Below are positions 8,120-17,168 of a stretch of 64,000 bases of DNA, in pieces. The notes beneath the pieces were generated by a model that saw nothing but the letters and a program-made list of their open reading frames with translations, searched no databases and had not been told where the DNA came from. A program made the translations under genes and the position numbers. The stretch covers positions 1 to 64,000 of the forward strand of contig JACPQR010000115.1 in assembly GCA_016190375.1 (NCBI GenBank). Reading direction: 5' to 3'. The first letter of the stretch is position 1; the number at the start of each line of letters is the position of its first letter. Source of the DNA: Deltaproteobacteria bacterium. GTDB taxonomy: Bacteria > Myxococcota_A > Polyangia > JACPQR01.

Positions 8120-9301
8120 TCACGTGCCGAAGTCGAGCCGCATGCTGGCGACCACGTCGAGGATGTCCGGCTGGCCGCTGATGTCCAGCGAGTCGATGAG
8201 CCGGTACTGCACGGCCAGCCCGAGCGGGATCGAGCCGATCGGATACGAGCCACCCGCCCCGAGGTCGATGGACGGGGTGGGATCGTCGGTAGATCCGCCG
8301 GCGTCCACGACGGCGCCCGCGCTCACGCCGCCTCCCATCCAGAGATCGAGCCGGGGGATCGGGTGCACCGTCCCGCGCAGTCCAGCCCCGATGGCCCAGT
8401 AGTTCTTCCAGTCGCCTCCCGAGAATCGGTCGTCGTCCTTCACCAGCCCGAGCTCCAGGTCCAGGACCGCGGAGACCGGGCCCCAGAATCTCCAGCCGAA
8501 GCCGGCGTTCACGATGGGCCCGGGCAGGTAGTGCACGCGAGCTTCTTGCTCGCAGGGGCAGTCGTTGTTCCACACGGTTGCATTGAACTTCTGAGGGGCA
8601 AGGACGCCGATGCTCGCCTCGAAGAACAGCGGGGCCCGCTCGGGCTCGGCAGCGCCGGGGCCAGCTCCCTGGGGCCGCGGCCCTTCCTCGCGCTGAAGTC
8701 GCACGAGCACCCGCGCCGTCCTTCCCGCGGCCACGGTCGTGTTGCCGGTTCCTCTCCGGAACCCCTGCGCCTCGACGCCCACGACGACCGCCCCGGGGTC
8801 GTGCGGAACGGGCGTTCCAATCAAGGACGCGTCGACCGGCTGTCCGTCGATGACCACCCGCGCGTTCGCCCGTGCCTCGGCCGGCTCGACATCGACGATC
8901 AGGCTCGGCACGGCCGGCGTCAGCTCGCGGACGAGGTCCCGCGCGGCACGCAGATCCTCGCGGTACCGGCGCTGCGTGGCGCCGCCCTCCTCGATGCTCT
9001 GTGCGGCGGCCGCGGCCATCTCGACCGCGGTCGCCAGGCGTCCCAGGCCCCGCGCCGCCCGAGCGGCGCAGACCTGTGCCCGTCCCCGCTGCTCGGGCCT
9101 CCCGCCGGCGAGGAGCTGGGACGCGCTCCGGCAGTCGCGAAGCGCGTCGTCGAATCGGCCCGAGTCCAGCGCATCGATCCCTCTTGCGTAAAGGGCGGCG
9201 GCACCACCTTGCTGCGCCAGAGCCGGCCGCGGCGCGGCGAACACCGTCGATGCCGTGACGACCGCGATCAGCGCCCCGCGTCCTCGCCTCGTCGCACCCA
9301 T
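8120..9301 (-). CDS. Exported TPR-like/PEGA protein with outer-membrane barrel-like C-terminus
   Basis: 393 residues from ATG 9301, chosen because a signal peptide (ending RPALAQ) then begins at residue 1; an in-frame ATG at 9367 would add 22 residues. Residues 35-110 are alpha-helical and tetratricopeptide-like (YARGIDALDSGRFDDALRDC). Residues 130-200 resemble a PEGA-type Ig fold (VDVEPAEARANARVVIDGQP). The last 170 residues alternate aromatic/Gly segments and end MRLDFGT, as in outer-membrane barrels. It lies 46 nt downstream of a Ser/Thr kinase and may be its envelope partner (inference). Confidence 0.75.
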   Translation of the reverse strand: MGATRRGRGALIAVVTASTVFAAPRPALAQQGGAAALYARGIDALDSGRFDDALRDCRSASQLLAGGRPEQRGRAQVCAARAARGLGRLATAVEMAAAAAQSIEEGGATQRRYREDLRAARDLVRELTPAVPSLIVDVEPAEARANARVVIDGQPVDASLIGTPVPHDPGAVVVGVEAQGFRRGTGNTTVAAGRTARVLVRLQREEGPRPQGAGPGAAEPERAPLFFEASIGVLAPQKFNATVWNNDCPCEQEARVHYLPGPIVNAGFGWRFWGPVSAVLDLELGLVKDDDRFSGGDWKNYWAIGAGLRGTVHPIPRLDLWMGGGVSAGAVVDAGGSTDDPTPSIDLGAGGSYPIGSIPLGLAVQYRLIDSLDISGQPDILDVVASMRLDFGT

Positions 9302-9347
9302 CAGGGCTCGAAGGCGAGCTGCAGGCGTCGTCCCGGTCGAACGACCC

Positions 9348-10820
9348 TCACAGGATCCCACGGTCATCGTCCACGGGTTGCGGCCGGGGAGGCGGCAGGG
9401 GCGCCCGATCGTGCGACGGCTCGTCCGGCGCCGGCGCAGCGGGGCCTTGGGGAGTCGGGGCGCGCCGGCCAGGTCCGCGCTTCTCCATGCCCGCCGGGCG
9501 AGCGGGCTCCGGGTGTGCTTCGGGCGATGCAGGAGCCAGCTCGGTCGGGAGCGTCGCCGCCGAGGGGGATGGCCGGGGCGGCGGAGGCACCGCAGCAGTG
9601 GGCACGACTGGCGCAGCGGGGAAGGACAGGGAAGGCGCCGTCGCCGGCGACGTCGCGGCCGGTGGCGCGGACGTCGAGAGCGTCGCGATGACGAGCGCCA
9701 CGATCGCGACGAGGACCGCCGCCGCCACGGCCGCGGCGAGGAGCCGAGCTCGCGGGGGCATGGCCACTCGTGTCGGCGTCAGGTTGCCGACGGCGAAGGG
9801 CGTGCCGTTCACGGGATCGGGCATCGAGACCTGATGCCGCGTCGGCGTGATGTCGGCGCGGTCGGCGAGCGCGCTCGAGGGGATGCACGCGGGCATCACG
9901 TCTGCCGGCGTCGGAGGGACGGCCGGCCCATCGGTCCTGGTCGCCGGTGCGGTAGCGGCGGCCGGCCGCACGGCGGCCAGCGCGTCGGCGAATGCCCCTG
10001 CTGTCTGGTAGCGGCTCGCACGATCACGAGCCATCGCACGCAGGAGGATCGCATCTAGCGCGGCCGGGAGCTCCGGCCGGAGCTGCGCCGCGCGCGGAGG
10101 CGTCTCGCTCAGGATCGCCACGACGAGGGCGTTGTAGTTGTCGGCTTCGAAGGGGACCCGGCCTGTCAACGCGTGATAGAGGACGACGCCGAGCGCGTAG
10201 ACGTCGGCGCGGGCGTCGATGTCCTTGAGCCCCCGTGCCTGCTCGGGTGACATGTAGTAGGGCGTGCCGAGGAGGGTGCCGGTCCGGGTCAGCGCGAGAC
10301 TGGGCCCCGCCTGGCTGATCTTGGAGATTCCGAAGTCGACCACCTTGACCGCGGCGCTCCTCGACGCTTCGCAAAGGAAGAGGTTCTCCGGCTTGAGGTC
10401 GCGATGGACGATGCCGGCCTCGTGCGCGGCGGCCACGCCGGCGAGCGCGCCGAGAAGGATGCCGATGGCCTCGTCCACCGGCAACCGTCCGGCCCGCTCG
10501 ATTCGGGCGCTCAGCGGCTCACCGCGCAACAGCTCCATCACCAGGTAGGGCGTCCCGTCGTGCACCCCGGCGTCGTAGATGTCGACGACGTTCGGATGCT
10601 GGACCCGGCCGCACGCGAGCGCCTCCTGAACGAAACGCTGGCACGCCTCGGCGTTCGAGGCCAGCTCGCAGCGAAGCGTCTTGACGGCGACCTGCCGGCC
10701 CGTGCGACGGTTCCTCGCCTCGAAGACCGCGCCCATCCCGCCGGCCCCTATCGGGCGAACGATCTCGATCTTTCCCTCGAGCACGTCGCCGGGCTCGGGC
10801 AGGCTCGGTCGCTGCGCCAC
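9348..10820 (-). CDS. Pkn2-type membrane serine/threonine protein kinase
   Basis: 490 residues from GTG 10820; a longer open frame upstream overlaps the opposite-strand gene and is not kinase-like. Kinase domain about residues 17-275: Gly loop GAGGMGAVFEA, VAVKTL lysine, HRDLKPENLF catalytic loop, DFGIS, YMSPEQARG. A single transmembrane segment follows near residue 375 (LLAAAVAAAVLVAIVALVIA). The C-terminus is a Pro/Ala-rich periplasmic stretch of about 95 residues with no recognisable sensor fold. It heads a four-gene operon (kinase, PEGA/barrel protein, lipoprotein, RCC1 protein). Confidence 0.9.
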   Translation of the reverse strand: MAQRPSLPEPGDVLEGKIEIVRPIGAGGMGAVFEARNRRTGRQVAVKTLRCELASNAEACQRFVQEALACGRVQHPNVVDIYDAGVHDGTPYLVMELLRGEPLSARIERAGRLPVDEAIGILLGALAGVAAAHEAGIVHRDLKPENLFLCEASRSAAVKVVDFGISKISQAGPSLALTRTGTLLGTPYYMSPEQARGLKDIDARADVYALGVVLYHALTGRVPFEADNYNALVVAILSETPPRAAQLRPELPAALDAILLRAMARDRASRYQTAGAFADALAAVRPAAATAPATRTDGPAVPPTPADVMPACIPSSALADRADITPTRHQVSMPDPVNGTPFAVGNLTPTRVAMPPRARLLAAAVAAAVLVAIVALVIATLSTSAPPAATSPATAPSLSFPAAPVVPTAAVPPPPRPSPSAATLPTELAPASPEAHPEPARPAGMEKRGPGRRAPTPQGPAAPAPDEPSHDRAPLPPPRPQPVDDDRGIL

Positions 10821-10898
10821 CGTGGCCCGAGTATATCCGTGCCAGGCCGGCCGCGGCGAGGGAGCAGCGCCGAGCGATCCGGAACGCCAGCCTTTCTG

Positions 10899-11747
10899 GT
10901 GCGGGGGCAGAGTCCTGCCCACGCAGTCGAGACGGGATCTGCTCAGCCTGCGAAGGAAGGTGCTCAAGCGGGCGTAGCGACGGCCGTCCCCGACTCGCTC
11001 GACAACTGCGGCGACGACCCGAACCCCGACCAGGCTGACGCGGACGGCGACGGCGAGGGCGACGCCTGCGAGGTCGACCTCGACGGCGATGGCGTCACCT
11101 CCGGGATGTTCGGGGAGGTGGACAACTGCCCGTTCACCCTCAACTCGGACCAGGCGGACGCCGACGAAGACGGTCTCGGCGACGCCTGCGACGGGTGTCC
11201 CGAGGACGGCGAGTACGTGGACTCGTGGCTCGCGGGGATCCCGGAGCTGGGGATCCCTCCGCACCCGAACCAGCACGACTCGGACGAGGACGGGGCTCCC
11301 GACTCTTGCGACGACACGCCGCTCGGCGACCTGTTCGCGACGATCGACGGCCTCCCCTTGCGCCCGCACGAGCCGACCATGGACGTCGACGACGTGCCGC
11401 ACCGGCTGGTCATCTCCGGACGGCCCGGCGACGTCGTGACGACGCCGCTGCCCATCTGCGTCGGCCGCGACTGCCCCGAGTGGCGCTCGAACGACCCTGT
11501 GTACCTGACGATCCGGGGGATGTCCGGGAACGTCGTCCCTCGAATCGCGGACGACACCGGCCGTGCCTGGGCGGTCTCGCGGCGTCCGACCGGCCTTCGC
11601 GAGCGGGTGCTCCGCTTCATTCCCCAGGCGGGCTTCCGCTACCGGCTCGAGCTCCTCTTCGGGCCGAGCTCGAACCCCGAGTGGAGCGAGGTCATCGACG
11701 TGACGCTCGGTCCGACCGAGCCTCAGGAGACGCCCATCCCACAGTGA
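10899..11747 (+). CDS. Thrombospondin type 3 repeat protein, probably lacking its N-terminus
   Basis: About 282 residues from GTG 10899, the first usable start beyond the divergent kinase; no ATG or signal peptide is visible. From about residue 35 there are Ca-binding TSP3 repeats (DNCGDDPNPDQADADGDGEG, DNCPFTLNSDQADADEDG, HDSDEDGAPDSCDD). A C-terminal domain of about 150 residues, possibly a beta-sandwich, follows. Secreted TSP3 proteins normally have an export signal, so this looks 5'-truncated or frameshifted, perhaps a decaying gene. It converges on engB with a 10-nt gap. Confidence 0.55.
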   Translation: MRGQSPAHAVETGSAQPAKEGAQAGVATAVPDSLDNCGDDPNPDQADADGDGEGDACEVDLDGDGVTSGMFGEVDNCPFTLNSDQADADEDGLGDACDGCPEDGEYVDSWLAGIPELGIPPHPNQHDSDEDGAPDSCDDTPLGDLFATIDGLPLRPHEPTMDVDDVPHRLVISGRPGDVVTTPLPICVGRDCPEWRSNDPVYLTIRGMSGNVVPRIADDTGRAWAVSRRPTGLRERVLRFIPQAGFRYRLELLFGPSSNPEWSEVIDVTLGPTEPQETPIPQ

Positions 11748-11757
11748 GGGACGATCC

Positions 11758-12366
11758 TCAATGGTCCAGGGTCGCGAGGAGCGCGGACCAGATCTCGTCC
11801 TTGCCCTCGCCGGTCTTCGCCGAGAAGGCGATGGCAGGGCAGCCGAGGGCGCGGCCGATGGCCGCGACCGCGGGGCCGGCGCGGTTCTTCGCGAGCTTGT
11901 CGACCTTCGTGGCGCAGGCGATCATCGGCCGGCCGATCGCGCGCAGATAGTCCGCGAGCGCGACGTCGTCCTCCTCGACGCCGCGCCTGGCGTCGATGAT
12001 CGCCACGACCGAACGAAGCGCCCCGCGCGTCTCCAGGTATCGCTCGATCAACGCGCCCCAGCTCCTGCGCTCCTTCCGGGAGACGCGGGCCCAGCCGTAC
12101 CCGGGCAGGTCCGCCAGAACGAACCGCTTCCCGTCCGCGAGCGCGATCTCGAAGAGGTTGATCTGGCGCGTCCTCCCGGGCGTCCCGGAGATCCGGACGA
12201 GCCCCCGACCTCCCACGAGGCGCTGGATGAGGCTCGACTTGCCCACGTTCGAGCGGCCGGCGAAGGCCACCTCGGGCAAGGTTCCCTCGGGCAAGGACGC
12301 CGCGCTCGCCGCACCGAGGAGGAAGCGGGACTCGACCACGCGAACGACGCCGGCGCCAGGCTGCAT
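11758..12366 (-). CDS. engB: Ribosome biogenesis GTP-binding protein EngB/YsxC
   Basis: 202 residues, normal for the family. G1 GRSNVGKSS near residue 36, G2 segment GTPGRTRQINLF, G3 DLPGYGWA, G4 TKVDKL, G5 SAKTG. Essential GTPase for late large-subunit assembly. Its ATG overlaps the TGA of the phosphoesterase gene (TGATG), so it is the last, translationally coupled gene of a four-gene operon. Confidence 0.95.
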   Translation of the reverse strand: MQPGAGVVRVVESRFLLGAASAASLPEGTLPEVAFAGRSNVGKSSLIQRLVGGRGLVRISGTPGRTRQINLFEIALADGKRFVLADLPGYGWARVSRKERRSWGALIERYLETRGALRSVVAIIDARRGVEEDDVALADYLRAIGRPMIACATKVDKLAKNRAGPAVAAIGRALGCPAIAFSAKTGEGKDEIWSALLATLDH

Positions 12367-13238
12367 CAGATCTCGAGGATGAGACCGCGGCCCTCGGGAG
12401 ACCTCGCCCGCTCCGCCTCGGTCCCGACCGGAGCACGGGCCACCCGGATCGGAGCGCCTCCCTCGCGCTCGACGACCCACGTGCCGGGGACGTGGGAATG
12501 ACCGTGGACCGCGAGGGTCGTCTTCGGGCTCTGGACTAGCAGGTCTCCCAGCCGCGTCGAGCCCATGAACACCGTGCAGTACTCCCAGACGCGTTCGGGG
12601 ATCTCGCAAACGGGGCTCCAGGCGTTGACGTGGTGGCGGAACGGCACGTGGTGCGTGACGGCGACGATCGAGCGAACGGCCGGGTCGCGGTCGAGCCTGG
12701 CGAGCTTCGTGGACAGGCGCCGGAGCATCACGTCCGTCACCTCCGTGACGCTCATTCCCCACTCGCAGAGCGCGAAGTCGGGCCAGCTCCAGCCCTCGAA
12801 CTCGGCAGCCTCGAACACACAGACCGGCAGCTCGCGCAGGTCCGGGAGCGCCGGCCGGAACGTGAAGTCGAACCACCCGGTCTCGCCCGCGAAGCCGACT
12901 CCGTTCTGGATGAAGACGCCGGACGGCAGGTAGTGGTAGCCCGCCGCGGCGGCGAGCTCCGCGAGGCCCCGATCGTATGCGTCCCACGAGTCCCCGCCTC
13001 CGCGGTGCGGCGCCAAGCGCACCCAGAGATCGTGGTTGCCCGGGACGTACATCCTGACCGGGGCGACCTCGGAGAAGATCTCGAGGCCCTCGAGGATCGT
13101 CGGGGGCGTGGATCCCGCGTCTCCGGCGAGGATCAGGGCGTCGGGACGCTGGTCGGCCAGCCGGGAGGCGAGGGCGTGCGACGCCTCTCGGTTGCCCGAG
13201 TACTCGACGTGCAGATCGGAGACGAGTGCGATTCGCAT
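12366..13238 (-). CDS. Calcineurin-like metallophosphoesterase
   Basis: 290 residues. Metal-binding motifs in order: SDLHVE (residues 7-12), LAGDAGS, VPGNHDLW, VTHHVPF, HGHSHVPGT. These match the D-x-H / G-D / G-N-H-D/E / H / G-H-x-H set of class III calcineurin-like phosphoesterases. Substrate unknown. No signal peptide, so cytoplasmic. 11 nt downstream of the hypothetical gene; overlaps engB by 1 nt. Confidence 0.9.
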   Translation of the reverse strand: MRIALVSDLHVEYSGNREASHALASRLADQRPDALILAGDAGSTPPTILEGLEIFSEVAPVRMYVPGNHDLWVRLAPHRGGGDSWDAYDRGLAELAAAAGYHYLPSGVFIQNGVGFAGETGWFDFTFRPALPDLRELPVCVFEAAEFEGWSWPDFALCEWGMSVTEVTDVMLRRLSTKLARLDRDPAVRSIVAVTHHVPFRHHVNAWSPVCEIPERVWEYCTVFMGSTRLGDLLVQSPKTTLAVHGHSHVPGTWVVEREGGAPIRVARAPVGTEAERARSPEGRGLILEI

Positions 13239-13249
13239 GGCCGCCGGGA

Positions 13250-13795
13250 TCAGGGGCTCCGAGTGGCCTTCTTCCGGACCGCCGCCGCGAGGGACCGCAC
13301 CTCGGGCGACCGGTCCTCGTCGTCCTCGATCCTGCGCAACCTCGCGACGAGCACCTGACGCGCGGCGGGCGCCCGGAGCGGCAAGAGCGCGTCCAGTCTG
13401 CCCAGGGCGTTCTCCGCGATCCGATCGTCGGAGCACAGGAGCACCTGAGTCAGGACGTCCGGATCGTCCGGCAGCGAGAAGCGCTCCAGGAGCCGCGCGA
13501 CCGCCGCCTCGACGGTGGTCCGCTCGGTCGCCGCCCGGATCGCCGCGAGCTCCTCCTGCCGGCCGGCGACCGCGGGGTCGGCAGGCATCTCGGGCAGCAC
13601 CTTCTTCCAGCCCTCGCCGACGGCGCCGCCGTCGAACAGCTTGTCGAGCGCCGAGCGGTACTGCTTCTGCGCCGAGGAGGATCGCTCGGCCGCCCTCGTC
13701 CCGCCCCGCGGGCGCTCCTCGCGCCCGTGTGCCGAGCGATCTCTCGCCGAGTCGATCTCGCGCCAGCTCTTCTTCGGCCGGTCGTCTCGCGACAT
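13250..13795 (-). CDS. Conserved hypothetical protein, helical
   Basis: 181 residues from ATG 13795. The first 45 residues are charged and probably disordered (DDRPKKSWREID, REERPRGGTRA). The remainder is predicted helical and resembles a HEAT-like scaffold (AAVARLLERFSLPDDPDVL, RQVLVARLRRIEDDEDRSPE). No catalytic motif. Start lies 2 nt after the rhodanese stop. I do not recognise the family. Confidence 0.75.
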   Translation of the reverse strand: MSRDDRPKKSWREIDSARDRSAHGREERPRGGTRAAERSSSAQKQYRSALDKLFDGGAVGEGWKKVLPEMPADPAVAGRQEELAAIRAATERTTVEAAVARLLERFSLPDDPDVLTQVLLCSDDRIAENALGRLDALLPLRAPAARQVLVARLRRIEDDEDRSPEVRSLAAAVRKKATRSP

Positions 13796-13797
13796 GA

Positions 13798-14244
13798 CTA
13801 GCGACCCTCTCTTGCCTTCGCGGCGAGGGCCTTCCAGCTTCGCTCCGCGGAGGCGCCCACCTCGACTGGGAGCCCCGCGCGGGACCAGCCGGCTTCGGTC
13901 AACCGGCCCATCGGATCCTTCGCCCCGTCGAAGCCCGCGCGCTGGTCGACCACGGCGCAGAAGCCGGCCTTCTCGAGGAGCTGAGCCGCCCTCGCGGATC
14001 TTCCTCCCATCTGGCAACCCACGATGAGCCTGGCGTGCCTCGGGAACAGCTTCTCCATGACCGGCAGGAAATCCGGGTTCGGAGTCATGCCCCCGAGCGC
14101 CGGGACGGAGTCGAGGAGCGGGACGTTCATCGACCCGGAGGGGTGGCCGCGCTCGAACTCGGCGACCGAGCGGACGTCGACGTAGACGTACCCCTCGCTC
14201 TCCATCAACTCGGAAGCCTCGTGGGGAGAAACTCGCCTCGCCAT
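13798..14244 (-). CDS. Rhodanese-like domain protein
   Basis: 148 residues from ATG 14244 (MARRVSPHEASELM); an in-frame ATG at 14334 adds an unlikely Cys-rich leader. Rhodanese fold: YVYVDVRSVAEFERGHPSG, then active-site loop GCQMGGRSARAA containing the Cys and a CxxxGxR pattern. The Cys supports sulfurtransferase activity with persulfide on that residue. The C-terminus carries an extra 40 residues rich in Ala/Lys. First gene of the operon ending in engB. Confidence 0.88.
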   Translation of the reverse strand: MARRVSPHEASELMESEGYVYVDVRSVAEFERGHPSGSMNVPLLDSVPALGGMTPNPDFLPVMEKLFPRHARLIVGCQMGGRSARAAQLLEKAGFCAVVDQRAGFDGAKDPMGRLTEAGWSRAGLPVEVGASAERSWKALAAKAREGR

Positions 14245-14405
14245 CCGCAGGAGCCTCCCGTGGCGGTAGTTGCCACCCCGAGGGGACACGTCGGAACAAA
14301 AGATACTTTCATGTCCACCGGTCATGCAAGCCACGTCGGGCGAGCTCCGCCTCCCCGTGCGCTACTTCACGCTCGGCCTGCGCCATTCGATGTAAGCTCT
14401 TCCGG

Positions 14406-15509
14406 ATGCCTCCGGTCGCGCTCCTCTTGCTCTTGCCGCGCGTCGCCCTCCTGCCGCCGGAGGCGCCCGAGCCGCTCCGCGAGACGGCGGAGGCCTGCGC
14501 TTCGGCGTTCGCATCGAGCCCGGCGCTCGACACCATCCGTCTCGAGCATGCTCCCGGTGCGCTGGGCCTCGCAAACCGTGTCGATCCCGACCTGAGGGCG
14601 GCAGCGCAGGCCTACCGTGAGCTGCGTTTCCGCCAGGCCTCCGCGCTCCTCGAGACGGTGACGGCGCTCCTCGAGACGGAGGCGACGACCACGGGCGACT
14701 TCGAGCTCCTCTTCGTGGCGCGCGTCCGCCTCGGGATGGCGCTGCTCGCCCAGCGCCAGCGGCGCGCTGCGGAGGATGCCTTCGGCAAGGCCGCGCGCCT
14801 GGCGGCCGACACCACCCTTCAGGAAGGCGACTACTCCCCCGCCGTCATCGCGGCCTTCGAGGAGGCGCGCTCGAAGGTGGCGCAGGAGCCGGTGCACCCG
14901 CTCTCGCTCGACGTGCGCTCGAGCGTGGGGGGAGTCGTGCCGACGGTCGTGATCGACGGTCGTCCCGCGACCACGCCGCAGGTCTCGCTCGGCGCCGGCG
15001 CCCACGTGGTGCAGGCGACCGCTCCCGGCCACGCGCCCGTGCGACTGGTCGTGACCTTGCCGCGGGGCGAGCCGCTCGCCGTGGTGCTCGCGCCGGCCGC
15101 GACGGACCTCTCGGGACGAGTCGTGGCGGGCCTCGCCCTGGCCCCGACCCCGGGCGGCGCGCGTCTCACGCTGCGGCCGGCGGGGCAGCCCGAGATCTCC
15201 GAGGAGGCCACGCGTGGGGCCGAGGCCGAAGCGGCTCGCAGGCTCGCGGCCGCGCTCGGCGCACGACTGGCTCCGTCGGCCGTTCCCACCGTGCAGACGG
15301 ACCCTCGACCCGCGAGCGCGCAAGTCCAGGCGGCCTACGACTGGCGCGCGACTCTCGACCGACCGCGCCCACGGAGCTCCGGGTCGGTCTTCGGTCGCTG
15401 GTGGTTCTGGACGATCGTCGGCGGCGTCACGGTCGTCGCGGTCGTGGGGATCGCCGCCGCGGGCAAGGCGGATCCGGGCACCGACGTGAGCGTCGGGCTG
15501 GCGGAGTAG
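14406..15509 (+). CDS. PEGA-domain envelope protein with C-terminal membrane anchor
   Basis: 367 residues, opening with a hydrophobic export signal (MPPVALLLLLPRVALLPPEA). Residues 60-150 are helical and TPR-like (AYRELRFRQASALLETVTAL). Residues 160-220 fit a PEGA-like Ig fold (TVVIDGRPATTPQVSLGAGAH). A transmembrane segment is near residue 337 (WWFWTIVGGVTVVAVVGIAA). The plan matches many myxobacterial proteins encoded near Ser/Thr kinases. Divergent from the rhodanese operon; function unknown. Confidence 0.75.
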   Translation: MPPVALLLLLPRVALLPPEAPEPLRETAEACASAFASSPALDTIRLEHAPGALGLANRVDPDLRAAAQAYRELRFRQASALLETVTALLETEATTTGDFELLFVARVRLGMALLAQRQRRAAEDAFGKAARLAADTTLQEGDYSPAVIAAFEEARSKVAQEPVHPLSLDVRSSVGGVVPTVVIDGRPATTPQVSLGAGAHVVQATAPGHAPVRLVVTLPRGEPLAVVLAPAATDLSGRVVAGLALAPTPGGARLTLRPAGQPEISEEATRGAEAEAARRLAAALGARLAPSAVPTVQTDPRPASAQVQAAYDWRATLDRPRPRSSGSVFGRWWFWTIVGGVTVVAVVGIAAAGKADPGTDVSVGLAE

Positions 15510-15521
15510 CCGCTCAGGGTC

Positions 15522-17153
15522 TCAGTCCAGGTCCGGGTCGAACACCCACGCGTCGTTCGTGGCGCTGAGCTCGACCGAAGTGGGGCCGAACTGCAGAGCC
15601 ACGGCGCCGGCGACGAGGACCGTCCCGTCGCCGAGCGGCACGAGGGTGGGCCTGAGCAGGTAGTTCGAGTCGAGATCGATCGGGATCTCCTCGATCGCGT
15701 CCGTCTCGATCTGCTGCTCGCACGTGCACGCGTCGACGCGGAAGAGCTCGGCGTTTCCGACGCCCCCGGACCTGGCGGCGCCGCCCACCACGAGGATCCT
15801 CGAGCCCCGCACGAGGACGGCGCTCGCGCCGGCCCTCGCGCTCCTGAGCTCTCCGATTCGACGCAGCGGCGCCGGCGCCGATCCCGGCTCGTCGCGGAAG
15901 CAGAAGATCTCCGCGACCTGCTCCGCGGGCTCGGCCCCGATCTCCCCACCCATCAGGTACGCGGTCCCACCGCCGGCCGCGCAGGGAGCCCAGGCTCCCG
16001 CGGCGCTCTTCCAGCCCGCTCCGGGACCGAACCCGTCCGGGTCGCCGTCCTCGTCGATGAGGCCCATGCAAGGGGGATCGGTCGCTCCGTCGTCACAAGC
16101 CGAGGAGGCATCGAACAGCTCCGGCGGTGGCGCGACCCCCGCGTCCGAGCCGACGATCCCGCCCGCCATCAGCGCGCGGTCGCGCCCATCGAAGGCGACG
16201 ACCATCGCTCCGCTCCGCTGCGCGGCGCCGAAGAGCGAAGGTACCGACGCGACGTCGAGGCTCCGGACCGCGTCGTACACCTCGGCCTGGCTCAGGCTCC
16301 CTGCCACGTCGTATGCCGAGCCGACGAGCGCGATCGTCCCGTCGTTCAGGACGAGCGAGCTGGTCTCGACCCAGTAGTTCGCCAGGTTCACGAGGCCCCT
16401 TCGGGTCTCGCCCTCCAGGGCCTCGACGGTGTCGAGCGGGGCGCCGGGCGACCCGTCGACCTCCGGCAAGCCGACTCCGCCGAGCACGGCGATCGTGCCG
16501 TCGCCCACGATCTGCGCCACCGGGGCGGCGCGCGGCATCGTGAGGGGCGGGTCCGACGAGAACTCGCCCGTGGCGACGTCATACCGCTCCACGGAGTCCA
16601 GCGGCACGAGCTCGGTCGGGCTCCCGTCCGCCACCAGGACGACTCGCGACGCGCCTCCCAGCAGCACCGCACCGGGCGTCGTCGCGTCCCACACGGCGGC
16701 GAAGCTCGAGCGCTCGGCCTGCATCCGGCTCTCGGTCGGCGCAAACTCGTCGGCGCAAGCGACGTACATCGTGACGCTCTCGACGGAGTCGTTCGACTCC
16801 ACCTCGAAGGGCAGCGACCGCCCCACCACTCGTCCCGAGTCGCAGATCCCGGTGTCGCCGCGGACCTCGAAGACGTACCGCCTGTCCGGGTCCACGTCCG
16901 CCCGCCGGAACGCGGTGTCCAGCTCCTCGAGGCTCCCTCCCTGCACCTGCCCCTCGGCGACGCGAGTGCCGTCGGGCTCCGTCAACAGCGTGACCTCGAG
17001 CGTATCGACCGCATCGAGACCGGTCCCGTCGGGCGCCCGAAGCGCGAGATCGATGCGGCCTGGCTCCGCGCAGGCCGCCGTGAGGACTGGAACGAGGATC
17101 AGAGGGATCGGAAGTGGAAGGGCAGGGAGGTGGAGAATCGGGAGGAATCGCAC
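15522..17153 (-). CDS. Kelch/galactose-oxidase-like propeller lipoprotein
   Basis: 543 residues; signal ending in lipobox TAAC (Cys 28). Residues 150-535 contain kelch-like blades with repeated G(G) pairs (VAQIVGDGTIAVLGGVG, SSLVLNDGTIALVGSA, VLVRGSRILVVGGAA), expected to form a beta-propeller. Surface-exposed or periplasmic binding role is likely but no ligand is evident. It lies 15 nt after another lipoprotein gene, forming an operon, and converges on the PEGA gene with a 12-nt gap. Confidence 0.8.
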   Translation of the reverse strand: MRFLPILHLPALPLPIPLILVPVLTAACAEPGRIDLALRAPDGTGLDAVDTLEVTLLTEPDGTRVAEGQVQGGSLEELDTAFRRADVDPDRRYVFEVRGDTGICDSGRVVGRSLPFEVESNDSVESVTMYVACADEFAPTESRMQAERSSFAAVWDATTPGAVLLGGASRVVLVADGSPTELVPLDSVERYDVATGEFSSDPPLTMPRAAPVAQIVGDGTIAVLGGVGLPEVDGSPGAPLDTVEALEGETRRGLVNLANYWVETSSLVLNDGTIALVGSAYDVAGSLSQAEVYDAVRSLDVASVPSLFGAAQRSGAMVVAFDGRDRALMAGGIVGSDAGVAPPPELFDASSACDDGATDPPCMGLIDEDGDPDGFGPGAGWKSAAGAWAPCAAGGGTAYLMGGEIGAEPAEQVAEIFCFRDEPGSAPAPLRRIGELRSARAGASAVLVRGSRILVVGGAARSGGVGNAELFRVDACTCEQQIETDAIEEIPIDLDSNYLLRPTLVPLGDGTVLVAGAVALQFGPTSVELSATNDAWVFDPDLD

Positions 17154-17168
17154 GTTCTGCCGGCGAGT

